NCBI GenBank assembly: GCA_902729315.2
Contig: LR746269.1
Coordinates: 2,216,501-2,280,500, forward strand
Reading direction: 5' to 3'
Source: Spirodela intermedia
Taxonomy: Eukaryota; Streptophyta; Magnoliopsida; Alismatales; Araceae
Length of the DNA stretch: 64,000 nt
Under the pieces are notes generated by a model. It ran no database searches. It was not told where the DNA came from and was given only the letters and a program-made list of their open reading frames with translations. Below are positions 12,304 through 32,046 of this stretch, one piece after another. A program made the position numbers and the translations under genes. Each line of letters begins with the position of its first letter. The first letter of the stretch is position 1.

Positions 12304-12493
12304 GATGCACCCGTAGTATTCCTACAGAAACGGACCCAAAATTCTTCACTTTTACCCAACTGTTTCTGTATGTATATATTTATGCGGGTAAACAGTTCAT
12401 AGGTGATCGAATAGTCTAGTCCTCTGCATGAGCTCTCTCTATTAGCTACATGCACTTCCCCCAGGTCTCCCAGAGGTCTGGGGGGATGGGGCA

Positions 12494-14781
12494 TCAGAGC
12501 TCATTGTGGGGCTCCCATGAGCGATCCTTGCCCTGCCCGTCTCCCTTCGAGCCGTCGCAGGGGGAGCTGTCCGCCCGCAGGCAGTCGGCGGCGGGCTGCA
12601 CGACGCCGGTGGCGAACCCCGCCGCGCAGTTGCAGAAGGTCTCGGCGGTGCCGCCGCTCGCCGCCGCCGTGAGGTTAATGTTGTCCAGCACGATGTCGCT
12701 GCACGGCACCGTGTCGCTGCACGCGAACTTCATCGCCTTGGCCGTCCTCGTGGTGCCGCTGATGTTCCTGTACAGCACCTGGCTGACTTTCACCGCCGAC
12801 GTCTGCCCCCACCAAGAACCACTACCCGTCATCAGAAGCTCAGAGAGAGATGATCCCGATTCTTCTCCAGCGTTCAATAGTTCTGGCAGGAGATAGTGAT
12901 AGAGAGAGAGAGAGAGCGACCTGGTTCCGGCAGGAGGTCGGAGAGTCGCAGTAGAACTGGTCGATGATAATGGGGTTCTGAACGTCGATCATCCTCACGT
13001 TCTGGAACCTTACGGCCCGGACGTAGCCGGAGCCTCCCTGTAGAGAAAACCCTAAAGAGCTGAGACGGCGGTGGGAGAGGGAGGAGCTCGTATAGCCGCG
13101 AGGGTCTTCGTCTACCTGCCAAGTTTTGATCCGGACGCCGTTGGTCGTCCCCCTCAGCACCGCCGTGTCGACTACGATGGTCGAGACCGCCGCTGTGGAG
13201 TTGTCCTTCCCTAAGCTCCCGATACTACGAAAGAAGAGAAGAAACAAAACCACCGTCAGAACTCCGCTGTGGAGTCGCAACTCCCGGCGGCGCCACCGGG
13301 ATTTACCTGATCCCATGCCCGGGTCCACAATCGATGTTCTTCATCTTAATGTTCGAGCTCGCGTTGACGATGGATATGCAGTCATCGCCTGCATGGCGAG
13401 AGCATAAGTTAAATAACAACGGAGTTTCAGAAACTTTCCCAATTCAGAAGGAGACCAACTTGTTTAACTATCGCTGTCTTTATCTTTGGTCTTTTACCTG
13501 TCTGAATCTTGCTACTCTGGACAACTACGTTGGTGGATTCGCTGATGTGGATGCCGTCGGTGTTGGGGCTGTTCGACGGCGCCGCCACCTGCACATCCGA
13601 CACACGCACGGCGTCCGACCGGGAGATGGTGAAGTGGATCTGCTGGCTGTTCTGGAAGCGCAGCCGCCTCACCCTCACCCCGCTGCTGGAGTCGATCGTC
13701 ACCGCCTGCGGCGGCGACACGGCGGCACAACGGCGGCGCCGTTCAGAGACGGAGTAAACGGGAGATGGGGATGGAAGCACGACGGAGATAAGCGCTGGTT
13801 TTTATCCGCTTACCGTGGGAGCTCCCCTGCAAGGCTGCCGGAGGAAGACAGTCAGAGAGTTGCCGACTGTGAAAGAGAGGTGGAAGAGAGGGAAGACGTA
13901 CGTTGGTCTTGTTGATTTTGCAGGAAGACGCCCACCATTTGCTGCCGGAGCCGTCGATGACGCCGTCGCCTTGGAAGCGGACGCCGGCGAGTTTTGAGAA
14001 GTGCAGCCATGTCCTGGGGTTCTTGGGATCCCAGTCCTGGGGCTCCGCCGGCGCCACTATCGTCCCACTGATCTGTGTGTCGTCGCGGAGGAAGACGAGG
14101 ATGAATTGATCGTGATGGTGACACCCTAAAGATACGTGCTAATACTACCTGTATGATCAAATCGTCAGTGCAGGGGCCTCGGAATCTGACGGCTCGGACG
14201 AGATAACTCTTCCCCGCGGGCACAAGAAACACGGAATTGTTCAGTGAGCAGGACCTGTTCCAGGCGCTCAGGAAGGCCTGCGACCGTTGAACGACCAAGG
14301 AATATCATATTATCCGGATCAAATTCCAGAGCAGCAAGAGAAATATTGTGTCGAGAGATAGGTAAAGGGAGAACCAGGGTACGGTTCTCAACGGCAAAGC
14401 TCAACTGTGGGGTCGGTCACCAACTAGCGAGAGAGAGAGAGAATGTGTGTCAAACTGAGAAGTCACCTGCGTGTCATCGGCGATGCCATCTCCGACGGCG
14501 CCGAAGGCCTCCACATTAACCGGGATCCTGCCCACGTCTTCGCTCCTCCAGCTGAGGAACTCAAATCCAAGGGCCTCCTCTCTCACCTCGTCTTCTACCC
14601 TGCGGCCACCTGTCCACGCCGCCATGCTCTCGTCCTCTCCTCTCCAATCCTCCATCCCCCCCTCCCACAACCCGTATGCCCCTCCATTCCACAGCGCGAT
14701 CTCCTCTTCCTCTGTGGCAGCGCGTCCGGGCACCATTGTCGTCAACACGAGAGCCACGAGGAGGAGGAATCCTCTCGCCAT
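12494..14781 (-). CDS. Polygalacturonase 2 (GH28), complete, nine exons
   Basis: Secreted pectin-degrading endo- or exo-polygalacturonase. Exons on the minus strand: 14781-14467, 14277-14149, 14072-13902, 13834-13814, 13705-13498, 13388-13307, 13224-13116, 13037-12921 and 12802-12494; together 1461 bases, 486 residues. The start was chosen at the ATG before the hydrophobic ARGFLLLVALVLTT signal peptide. An acidic, W- and G-rich stretch follows and then the beta-helix domain. Catalytic motifs are all intact: NTDGIH (260-265), GDDCISI (282-288), CGPGHG (302-307) and RIK (340-342). The fourth exon is only 21 bases long. The sequence resembles the At1g48100 (PGX3-like) clade, which is known to act in wall remodelling during growth and stomatal function; that sub-assignment is an inference. 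It is a different clade from polygalacturonase 1, so the two are not a recent tandem pair. Confidence 0.95.
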
Positions 14782-14849
14782 GTCTATCTCTAATCGCTGA
14801 TGGTTATGGCGGGCTTTCTTTCTTCTTTGTCTTCTTGGTAAGGATGGCA

Positions 14850-14858
14850 ATTTATAAA
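14850..14858 (-). promoter_or_regulatory. TATA box of polygalacturonase 2
   Basis: On the minus strand the sequence reads ATTTATAAAT, about 70 bases upstream of the ATG at 14781. Confidence 0.6.
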
Positions 14859-15540
14859 TCAAGGGAAGGTACGAGACCAGTGGGCTGGTGTTTTGCCTCG
14901 GAATCTCTCCTCCCCACTAACTCCCCGGCCTCCTCTCTCTCCCTCTCCTGCGAACCAGGAAGTGTTGGCAGTGTGAATGGAGATGGGGAAGGCTGTCAGG
15001 GGTGCCGAATCCTGTCTTGGCTTTGAAGAAGAAGAAGAAGAAGAAGAAGAAGAAGACGTCGGGGATTTTCTCTTTCTTGCACCCTCAGCTCACCACTTTC
15101 TTCTTGATCCTCCCTGTTAACAGGTGTAGGCTTGAAGCCTAAGGTAGCGACCTTCCCTTTATCCTAGAACTTCGCTTTACTACACAACCACGTTTCTCCG
15201 CCGTCCCCTCCTCCTTCGGCCATAATCTACCATCGAAACCATCTTTATGTGGGCGAAGATGGATATCCACGGATTTCCTTCACGTTCCTTCAGAAAGTAA
15301 ACACAAATCTTCAGAAAAAATGCCTTTATTGCCGTCAGATGACAATATTTTATCTCCGAATTGAATAAATCGTGGCCGCAGTAAGTGTGTGCAAGTAGCG
15401 ATGTTCTCACTAAATTGTATAAATAAGTATGTTTATTGAATTTAATTGGAAAAAAACACCCATATATTGCATGGGAAGCAATGTGGGAAAAGTGTTGGTG
15501 TGTCAATAGTATGGGCAAGCATGTTGGCCTAGCGACCGCG

Positions 15541-15581
15541 GGGGGGAGGGAGAGGGAGAGGGAGAGGGAGAGGGAGAGTGA

Positions 15582-15634
<53 letters not shown>
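15541..15634. repeat. (GGGAGA)n / (GA)n microsatellite
   Basis: About 94 bases of pure purine, changing from GGGAGA-type units to plain GA units. Confidence 0.95.
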
Positions 15635-15639
<5 letters not shown>

Positions 15640-15733
15640 TGCCAACACGGGTTTTATCATCGACCTTTAATCACTGTCCTTCCCGGCCAAGTTCACAAGG
15701 AAAATATTAAAATAAAAATGAACCTACAGCCCC

Positions 15734-15806
15734 CCGCCTGAGGGATGCGAACTCTCATGGGGAACTCCCGTGTGCTTAGCCGGTGCACCTCTCACAGCTC
15801 AACCAA
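15734..15806 (-). repeat. Possible tRNA-like SINE head
   Basis: On the minus strand a pol III B-box-like GAGTTCGCATCCC (about 15744-15756) follows 40-50 bases after a weak A-box-like TGAGCTGTGAGAGG. The segment does not fold as a proper tRNA cloverleaf by eye. It is a weak call. Confidence 0.2.
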
Positions 15807-17819
15807 ACCAACACATTAACGATCCCACCCGTCGTCGTAGAAGAGGGGGAAGGACTGCCAGGTTCCACTGTCGGTAGCCTTCTGCGACTGTGGTTTTGGA
15901 TCCCTCTGACCGCTTTCCAGAAGGCAGGCTCCGTTCGAAAAGGTTCGAATATCAACAAATATATTATTTTAATCTTGGTCATGCACTATCATAGTTCTCC
16001 AAAAGATGTAAAGGTTTTTCCTTGATATAGAGGCATTGGAAAAATGGGGGACCCCTCATGGCTGTCTGGTGGGCGGCAAGGTGTGAAAGATCAGATCCTA
16101 CGCACCTCGTCTTCGAGTAGTTAGGGTTTGACAACAAGGCAACAGCGAATCATCATTAGACGACAACGGCGAAAACGGGATCAAGGAAGAATGGTAGCTG
16201 CGCGGAGGAAACCTTGGCCCTCGTTTCGGGTTCTTTTTGTCATTAAAAGTAGGAAGGATTATGTCTGACCAAGAAGGTTACAAGGGCGGATGGCCAGGAC
16301 GAAGCTATTTATATATAGCTATCTATTCGTTGTTCACCGCAATTTGCGTGTCGGCTTGTTGGTACTTATGAGTGCTCACGTTCTCGAGATGATGATTATG
16401 CCCTTGTAGGACTCGTGGAACGGGGAAGGAGATGAGCTCCCTGATACAGGTCCACTCGGAGACGGGCGCCCGATGGAGGGAGATCTCCTCTCGGCGTCCC
16501 GGCAGGGCGGAGAACTCCATAAAGAACCGCTGGAAGGCCGCAAAGAGACGGGTTCTTCCACGATTGCGAGAGCTTATTATCAGGATCAAAATCAACATAT
16601 AGATTTTTTCATACTTAGGGTTTTATCGTCATAATCTAGTCGAATGATGAATAAACTCCCCGCATAAATCTGGCGAGCTCTCAAGTCTCCTAAAACTGGT
16701 CGTAGTCTTTCGGTCAGCCTCCGTTCCATCAGAAAATAGCTATAGAAAGTATTTGGTACTGCCTTAGTATATTTTCCGTCTCCTGACAGCCCAATATTAT
16801 TTCCAACATCTTGTTTTACTTGTTTATTATTATATCCACATCCTGATTATCAACAGCTTACACATCCTTCATCACTATTTTTTCACTCAGCTATCTTAAC
16901 TTAAACAATTGCACTGATACTGACTAGTCAAAGTTCAAAAAAATAGTCGAGTATGTTACATGGAAAGCTGAGTTTAGGCATAAAAAGAATGGTATAAAGA
17001 ATAACTGTGTAGCTATCCTGAAATTGACGCCAAGATAGGAATATATCATCTTTAGCTGGCTTTGAAGGTGTCACACCTCAACTCACATTTGAGTTTGTTG
17101 GTAAAGAAGCAGGATGAGAAGGGGATTTTTCCCACGTGGTGTTTGACGAAAGAGGGAATATTACTTCTATTGTTCAAATCAACTTCGTATCCAAGGATGG
17201 GTTGACTAATTAATTATTTTATAAACTATCGGCTATCAACTAGAAAATGTAGCCAATTGTTACAATAATTGAAAGCATATGGCCTCAAACTTACCTTCTT
17301 AGGTAAAAGTAAAGGAATAATAATAGATGTGGTGACTTTGTATTGAATATCTCCATTGTTTTATTGCTCTTAAGATAAGCATGAATTTAAATGGAATCTA
17401 CAGCTCATGATTCATTGTATCAACAGACCATTCCATGTCCTGTACAATACTTTTTCCACCCAGCTAGGGTCTTAAGAAGAGCCCAAAGGATACCTCCAAC
17501 AGTATTAAGAACAGCCCAAGTCACATCTCATGTTCATCTACACATGAGAGGATATGAGTTTAAGTGTGTGTATCTCTTGTGGGGGGGCTGTTGACAACCA
17601 CATGATTTGAGTGTAACCCAAAATTATATAAACTTAACTAATTGCATCATATATTTCAATTGAGTCTAGCTTTCAAAATATAACCTAAGATTCTTGAACC
17701 CATCTAGACATATTAGAGTCAGAGAAGCATGAAAAGATAAGAAGAGATGGGCCCAAACAAATGAGCAGGGATGACTTTGTTGTTTTTCATGTTAATTGTC
17801 TAGAAAAATAAGGTCACAA

Positions 17820-19525
17820 AAGGTCACTGATAAGTTTTCACTATCATAAGTTAATAATTAATTAATTATATTTTTTAAATCTTAACTCATGAGAAATAAA
17901 TTTATATTTATATTAAATTAAGAATATTTATTTTTAATTTGTTAATATTATTATTTTATGTGAATTTATATGATTTTTATAATTATATTTTTGAGATAGA
18001 ATAAAGAGAAACAAAATAATATATATATGTAAAAAAGAGAACATGTCGACTAATTGGGCCTAGAAATAGGTTAGAAGTATAGTTGAGGAACCCATTAGCC
18101 AACCAAACCCACAAGCGGGTCAAAAGCACAATTGAGTAGAACAAAGGGCTAGTAACTAAGGACTAATTAAGGGCACGAGTGCATTGCTCCCCTTCCACAT
18201 CATTGTGGCATGTCAGGCGTGGGGCAAGAAATGATTGTACACATGTGTGAGAGAGAATATTGACGACAAAAAGAGGTATTACTATATATGCATCTCAAAT
18301 AATGGGTAACGATCAATGTGGGACCAAACTGATGCCGACGGCCACATATAAGTTTTACATGTTTTTATACCTATAATACCTTTAATATATGACAAGGAAG
18401 CATCTACATGACATCACTAGGTAAAGATATGAGTGTAATAGGTTAATTATCTCTCACGCAACTGAGTAACCAATAAATGTTTGAATCTCACTAGAACTAA
18501 AATTTATATTTTTAGTTGTCAAATCATAATTTTTCTATAAAATGTTGGTCAAAAATTAAGTCATCATAATCATTTAATCATCAATGAAAATATTGTCAAT
18601 GTGATTTGGAGAGCATCATTACCAACTATCGAATGATTCTAGATAAAAAGATCTTGAATACATCGACAAAATGATCTTTGATTAATCGACAAATGAGCCG
18701 TAATCAAGAGATGAGTTGTCACCTCCTCAAAACATACCAAATGCAATGAAGAGCTTCTTGCTCTTACTAGTGAACCTAAGGATGAAGCTCCCTAAGATAT
18801 GCCCCTCCTTCATTCAATTTATCTTCGTTGGGTGACAATCTTTGGACATGTGAAAATTTTCGTATTTTCATTTTGTCGAGTAACAAACATTGAAAATGAT
18901 TCATTGACCCCTTTTATTAATTTTTAGACTTTATAATAAGATTTAAAAATTACTCGCATCATCCATGTCCAAGGAAGAGCTCTTAAGGTCATAGCAGAAT
19001 TCTAACAATCATTACTGTGAAACCACAACTTTGTCTTTTCTACTTTAAATTTATTTTTTACTTAGATTGTGATATTTTATGTGATTTAAAATTTTAAAAA
19101 TATTTTTCATTCAATTATAATTCTTCTTGCTTTTACATATCTTAATTTGATCAATTAAATCATATGTAATTATTTACATAAGAAATGTGAGACAAAACTC
19201 TATTTTTCTTGAATCACATTTGTCGAGGTGCCAATGTCATGTTGACAACTACACCCAAATTTTCTCTTATCATGAATTTTTAAATATATTTTATCTTCAT
19301 CACTAAAAATTATAAAAAATCATATTCTTTGAGAAAACTTTTGAAATCTTACCATATATTTTCTTACATCTATGTGATCAATTTTGAAATTTCTCATTAT
19401 TTTTTAACATTTTGGTAAATTATAATTCATTTATTTTTACTAAAATATTTTTAAAATATAAAAAAATAATATGTATTAGTTTTATAAATTTGTAATTTAT
19501 GTGATTTATTATACTTGGTCATGTT
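17820..19525 (-). repeat. Inverted dispersed repeat, copy B (about 1.7 kb)
   Basis: This is the partner of 6731-8462 in opposite orientation; the two copies bracket polygalacturonase 2. The clearest match is 18700-18840, whose reverse complement aligns with 7445-7600. The similarity is old, with many point changes and indels. No coding capacity is seen. Confidence 0.7.
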
Positions 19526-22500
19526 AGATGGTATTTTAAATAAATGGTCATTGATTAATGAGCTATATTCTCTAATCACTAAGTTTTCTTTATCACATCT
19601 ACCTCATGTCATATCTTATGTCAAGGATTTGTTGGACTCTACAAATTTTCATTTGTCATGTGGCTCAACTTTCTCCAACTAAATGGAATCATATCTACAT
19701 ACTCCCCCCACTATAATTGGTTCAGATCATCAAACCTATATTTTTTGGAGATTCTCGAGAGTTCAAATCATCTAGGGTACTCTTTTGTTACACTGATTAG
19801 CACCATGGATAAGGTGAGAGATTCTTCCATTATCTAGGGTTCACAATCTCAATAAACTCAAACCTTCAAAACCCCTAAATGAAATCGATTATCGTGTCTT
19901 ACTAGAGAACTCAACGGACTAGGAAAGAAAGTTAAAACAAGTGTACCTAATGCTTTTATACCATGTGAGATTTCTCAACCATAATTGTTTGTGCTCTTGG
20001 TGTTGCCGAATAGAGAACTTTGAAAGTAAAGGAAGAAAAAAATGATTCACCTTATAAATTAGGGTTCGAGAACCTATAAGTACATTAATTGAGACTATCA
20101 AGTCGATCAAAGGGTATAAGTGGACCTGACTTGATAGCTATAAGTGATGACATAACCAATGTATAAACAAATACACCAAATAAAAATGTAAAAGGGATAA
20201 GTATCTTATATTCTAGCACTAAACAACTGGTATCCATCACATAATTGAGATCATATGAACATAAATAAAAGAGGGTCAAATTCAAACCAACACACCTACA
20301 CATCGGTGTTTGTTTTTTTTTTCCTTTTTGTAGATTTTTTTACTTCATTTATCATCATTTATCCACTGTGTGAAAATATTGACGAGCCAAAAAAGAATGA
20401 AGGGCTAATCATGATATTTAGTCATCGATGTCATCTTTCAATACAAATAAATAGTGATATTAATGTTCATCAATATTATCTCTTCCCAATGTTGTAGGTC
20501 ATGCATGAAGTGTGAACTGGAAGAATAACAAAGCAAGAATCACCATAAAAATAAGAGATAAAGGAGAGGATCCATGGCAAAGAGTACATGATCTAAAAGA
20601 GTCTACATCCCTTGTCTTTTACATCAAGATCATACCTTAGACAAGTTCTATCATTACTTCATGGGCAGGTATCAACTTTTGATTAGGAGATGAATCCAAT
20701 CGTTATAACAATCTTAAAATGCATTCCCATGACTTCCCTATTCAAGAAAATGAAAAAAATGAAAAATAAAAATATTACTAATGGAATATTGTCAACTAGT
20801 ATCAATTTATCTCCACTTGTGTACTCCTTTTTAAATAATTTTCAACAAAACCAAATAGACAGCTCATGCATGTATGTATCTAGGACAAATAAAGTGGAAC
20901 CATTGTCAGCAATGGGCTATGACCAAGTTGGGTAAGAAAATTATTAGGGTCAATAGTACCCATATATAATAAGAAATAGATAATTTTTTGAATAATTCTA
21001 AATAGTTGTTGATTTGACCTCCTTCTCAATGTATGGCATTAAGCGCATCTGTTTCAATGATTCTTCATAGTGTAGTGAAACAGCTCTATGAAAATATTAA
21101 GGTATTATTTCTACTTTTTTCTGTTTTCGGTCTTTACTTTAATCATACAAAAGATGCAAGTCCTTATCAATTGTATCTCAATAACAATGTAAGCTATTCA
21201 TTTGTTATACTTAGATATGATTTTGTTCCATCATCATCTCTCATCACTTGATCAAAGAGAAAAATATGTTCAAATTTGCTGAACAAATGTGAGAACAATT
21301 TCCTATTTTACCTCTCAATTGCCTTGAGTGAAGCCCCTTCAATCATTTTAATGTGAAATCTTCACAAATTTTGAAGAAACAACAAAATTATGCAACAAAG
21401 GACTTACCATCCTACTTTTTCTATTTAGTTGAGTAAAATTATTTATTTAGTTGATAATGAATATTATTGAGAATGAATATTTATATTAAACTTGACGTTG
21501 GATTTCTAGTCAACATATGAAGATAGTATCTCAATTTTAAAATTCCTATGAAATAAACTTTTCATGGTTTACATGCATTCCTAAATTCAATGGAAATTAT
21601 TAAATAATAAATATTTTCCTGAATTATTCTAACACATTAACCATATAGCACTCTTATTGAGCAAATATAGAAAAACATCTTTGATAACTAATGTCATTAG
21701 TGGTTAGTACTTATTTGGTAGAGACATGAGTTATTTGTCTTTACTTTCACAATAATAGCTTTGATACTGAAAAATAGTTTAAGAAAGAAAATCACTAATT
21801 TACAACAATCCATTATGTTTGATCCTATGACATTATTTCATGCTAACCAATCTCAAACCCCAAAGAAAATTTACTTCTGATAAATAGTATTTTACAATAT
21901 TTCTACATCAATAAGTCATCCAAGAGGAGTGAACTCACCAAAGTTGAGCAGTTTCTAGTGCCGCCACATTATACAACAAAATAGGAACATCAGCATTGCA
22001 TTATAATGCCACAAACATTAGGCGTTCATAGCTATCTACTAGAACTGCTATAAAAGGTAATTTTCTGATTCTTTTGCCTTCCAGGAGATGTAAATCTCCA
22101 CCTCTATGTGAGTGACCTAGTCACTACAGTACAGCTCATCAGTAGTAGTAAAACAATATGACTTAATGAGTTTTCAATGGTATACAACTATTTTATAGTA
22201 ACAACCTTAATACACAGAAAATTCAACACATAAATGAGGCTGACCCAACTCCTTGAGTTTCACATTGTAGCTTTTAGTATTGAGCACACCATGTCACGTC
22301 CAGAGCCACTAACCATTGTGTGCAACTCCAAAGGGGCATGCTTGCCCTTCCCCTCACCAAAATATTTGGCCTCCATTGTGAGACCTTGGTGGCCACTGAG
22401 AATTATCAGTAAAGACTCATGACGTGACTCAAAAAATCGTAGATCAACTTGATGGCAGACCCAAGAATGGTCTTGATGCGGATAGCTATATTTGGTAGAG

Positions 22501-22700
22501 CCCTAATCCTTTTCTTCATACCATGTATCGATTTTCCCAAGACTTGTGATCATGTAAAATGGGTCGGATCATACAACTATGCCGGACTAGTCTCTCTTCC
22601 TATTCTTTTTCGCCTAATAAATAGCTGTAAGCATCATGTGTCGTTAGACAATCACCACAATTTGATTTTCAACCCATCGTAATCTCTTTTTTATGCAGAC
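19526..22700. other. AT-rich intergenic region with decayed retroelements
   Basis: Near 19951-19966 the sequence GCTTTTATACCATGTGAG reads on the minus strand as an LTR end (CTCACA) followed by a TGGTATAAAAGC primer-binding-like site. A similar GCTTTGATACTGA lies at about 21760. No intact gag or pol and no gene is supported. Confidence 0.45.
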
Positions 22701-22717
22701 GTAAAACCATCTAAAAG

Positions 22718-22718
<1 letters not shown>

Positions 22719-22752
<34 letters not shown>

Positions 22753-22755
22753 GAG
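22719..22755. repeat. (GA)n microsatellite
   Basis: Purine tract just downstream of the 3' end of the helicase gene, which is read on the minus strand. Confidence 0.9.
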
Positions 22756-23011
22756 ATGGGGGAAGGAAGCAGAATAAGTCGGCCTCAAAGTCCGCATAAG
22801 TTAATAAAGGCACAGATACAATGGAACTCCGTCCGACAAACTCATACCACTAAACCTCCAGTTCTTCACCACAGCTAGAATCATCCTTTCCTCTTCTTTT
22901 TTTTCCCCTATGTTAACGACAATCACCGAAAGAAAGAAGACCAGATAGAAGGGGCAGACAAAAAAAGGCAGCGCAGGGGATCGTCGTCGACCTATTTCCT
23001 CTCCACCAGCA

Positions 23012-30015
<7,004 letters not shown>

Positions 30016-31083
30016 TCGACGGAAGGAAAAGGAAAAAAAATCTCCGAAATCACGAAGTCCGATGAAAAAACGGCCAACCAGTTCTCTCCCGCGTCCTCAG
30101 AGAAACCAGGGCGTCGCTATGAGAGCCACCGCACAAACTACCTTGCAGACCCTATCGTCGGGCACAAAACCCTACAAAGATTCAGAAGAAAGAAAGAAAT
30201 ATTAGGAGCACCGTCAACTAAAATTCGAAACTAAGCCCCAAAAGCAAGCAGATAGCAGAGACATTCCAGCCCTAGAAGAGGCAATTGTCAAGATACGGAT
30301 AAAAACTCATCGAAACAACAAGAAGAGGCACGTTCCTCCGAGAACACGAAGAACCTCGACCGACGATAACCGCGGCCTCAACCGAAAAACAAGATCTCCA
30401 GAAACCCCAAAGGCAATGATCGCGGGTCACAAATCAAAAAAAAATAATAATAATAATAATTAAAGTACCGATTAACATAGGTCAAAGGAAATAAGGTTGA
30501 TTTCGCAGGTCTGCCCGACGCTCGAAAACCCTAGGAATCCAACACACGAGCAACCCTTCAGAGGAAGAAAAATAGGGACGCGAACTGTACCGTCTATCAG
30601 AATCCTGCTGCCCTCGCCCTCTCTTCCCCCTCGCCCTAGCGACGCGTGCCGGATGGCAAAGGTGAACGGGAGCCACAAAGGTGCCCAGGTCCTGGGCTTT
30701 ATAGCCGACTTGTGGGGCAACTCAGAGGCCGAGGTGCGGTTACTCGCCGGTGACTAAACCCGCCTCTCTATTAAGGCACGCCTGCTCCAGTCGGGCCCAC
30801 CACGGGCGGCGAACCGGTCAGTGCGCCGGTCTCCGCTGAATCGCCGAGGCGACTGAAAAATGTCCAGCTCAGCCACTCATTAATCTCAGTCCCTCCAGTT
30901 TTCCAATATTTAATTAGCGTTATTAATTAAAAATAAAATACTCACATTTAATAATTTAAAATATTTTTTCGCATTTTTCATGAAATTTTAACTCGGAGAT
31001 TAGGCATTTCCTTTTATTTTTCCAATTTCTACTTGACGATCTAAATTGGTCATAAATCTCTAAACCTTTTTAAATCGTAGAAA
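30016..31083. promoter_or_regulatory. Helicase 5' leader and promoter region
   Basis: The 500-700 bases upstream of the helicase ATG look like transcribed leader, with AGGGTTTT-type telo-box motifs on the minus strand at about 30168-30176 and 30522-30530. A 5'-UTR intron is likely but its borders were not fixed. An (AAT)n run lies at about 30440-30460. Confidence 0.45.
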
Positions 31084-31860
31084 AACCATGAGAGGACTTA
31101 TTTTAGTCCACGTTATTTTTAATTATAATTAAAATTGAATTTAAATCGGAAAATATTGTGTCACCATATTATGTATATATTCCATAATATATTTATTTCA
31201 TTAAACGTAGTTAAAACTTGGGGGGGCTTCCTTTAGCCCATATTATTCTTAATTATAATTAAAATTGAATTTAACTCGAAAAATATTATGTCACCATATT
31301 ATCTATATATTCCATAATATATTTATGTCCTTAAATGTAGGTAAAACTTGGGGGGGGCTTCTTTTAGCCCATATTATTCTTAATTAAAATTAAATAGAAT
31401 TTAACTCCAAAAAATATTATTTCACCCTACTATCTATAAATTCCATAATCTCTCTATTTCCTTAAATGTAGTTAAAACCTGGGGGGAGTTCTTTTAGCCC
31501 ATATTATTCTTAATTATAATTAAAATCGAATTTAACTTGAAATTTTTTTGCCACCCTATTATCTATATATTCTAAAATCTCTATATTTCCTTAAATGTAG
31601 TAAAAAACTGGGGGGGGGGGGGGCTTCTTTTGGCCCATATCATTCTTAATTATAATTAAAATCGAATTTATCTCGAAAAATATTGTCAACCTATTATCCA
31701 GATTTCATAATCTCCCTATTTCCTTAAATCTAGTGAAAACCTGAAATGACTTATTTTAGCCCTTACTATTTATTCCCAATTATGATTAAAATAGAATTTA
31801 ACTTGAAAATAACATTATCTCATCCCTACTGTTTATATCCCATAATCTCTCATAAAAGAA
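31084..31860. repeat. AT-rich tandem array, about 130 bp unit, six copies
   Basis: The block TTTTAGCCCATATTATTCTT (or a close variant) recurs near 31100, 31234, 31364, 31494, 31630 and 31753, each followed by AATTATAATTAAAATTGAAT and then by a run of G. Spacings are about 124-136 bases. Copies are diverged, and the G run grows from 0 to 12 bases. It is minisatellite-like; it is not a CRISPR array, as there are no unique spacers. Confidence 0.9.
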
Positions 31861-32046
31861 CTAAATCACCTCTCCTTCCCCCTGTTCCCCTCGTCGGACG
31901 ACGAGAGAGAGAGAGAGAGAGAGATTCAACGGAAGGGGAAAGGAAATGCTGTATTCCAAAATCTGCGGAGAGGAATCCGACAAGATGCGAGTGGGAACGG
32001 AATGCTGCTACGAGCGTTCCCGGAGGAAGGGGAGGAGGATTGAGTT

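Larger units (their letters stand above)
14862..17819. other. Intergenic region with simple repeats and retroelement scraps
   Basis: Contains a (GAA)n run at about 15026-15055, a long (GGGAGA)n to (GA)n tract at 15541-15634, and a GC-rich island at 16380-16570 with an unrecognised open frame. At about 17576-17605 a G-rich run followed by TGTTGACAACC looks like a polypurine tract and LTR start. No complete gene is supported. Confidence 0.5.

Noticed and set aside
12091-12419. Frames made of RERE or LSLS repeats
   Set aside because: They are translations of the (CT)n microsatellite at 12244-12299.
2786-14781. Recent tandem duplication of the two polygalacturonase genes
   Set aside because: Their exon structures (six versus nine coding exons), motifs and N-termini differ clearly, so they come from different GH28 clades.
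31084-31860. Regularly spaced repeats resembling a CRISPR array
   Set aside because: The whole unit is repeated with no unique spacers, and the genome is a plant nucleus.
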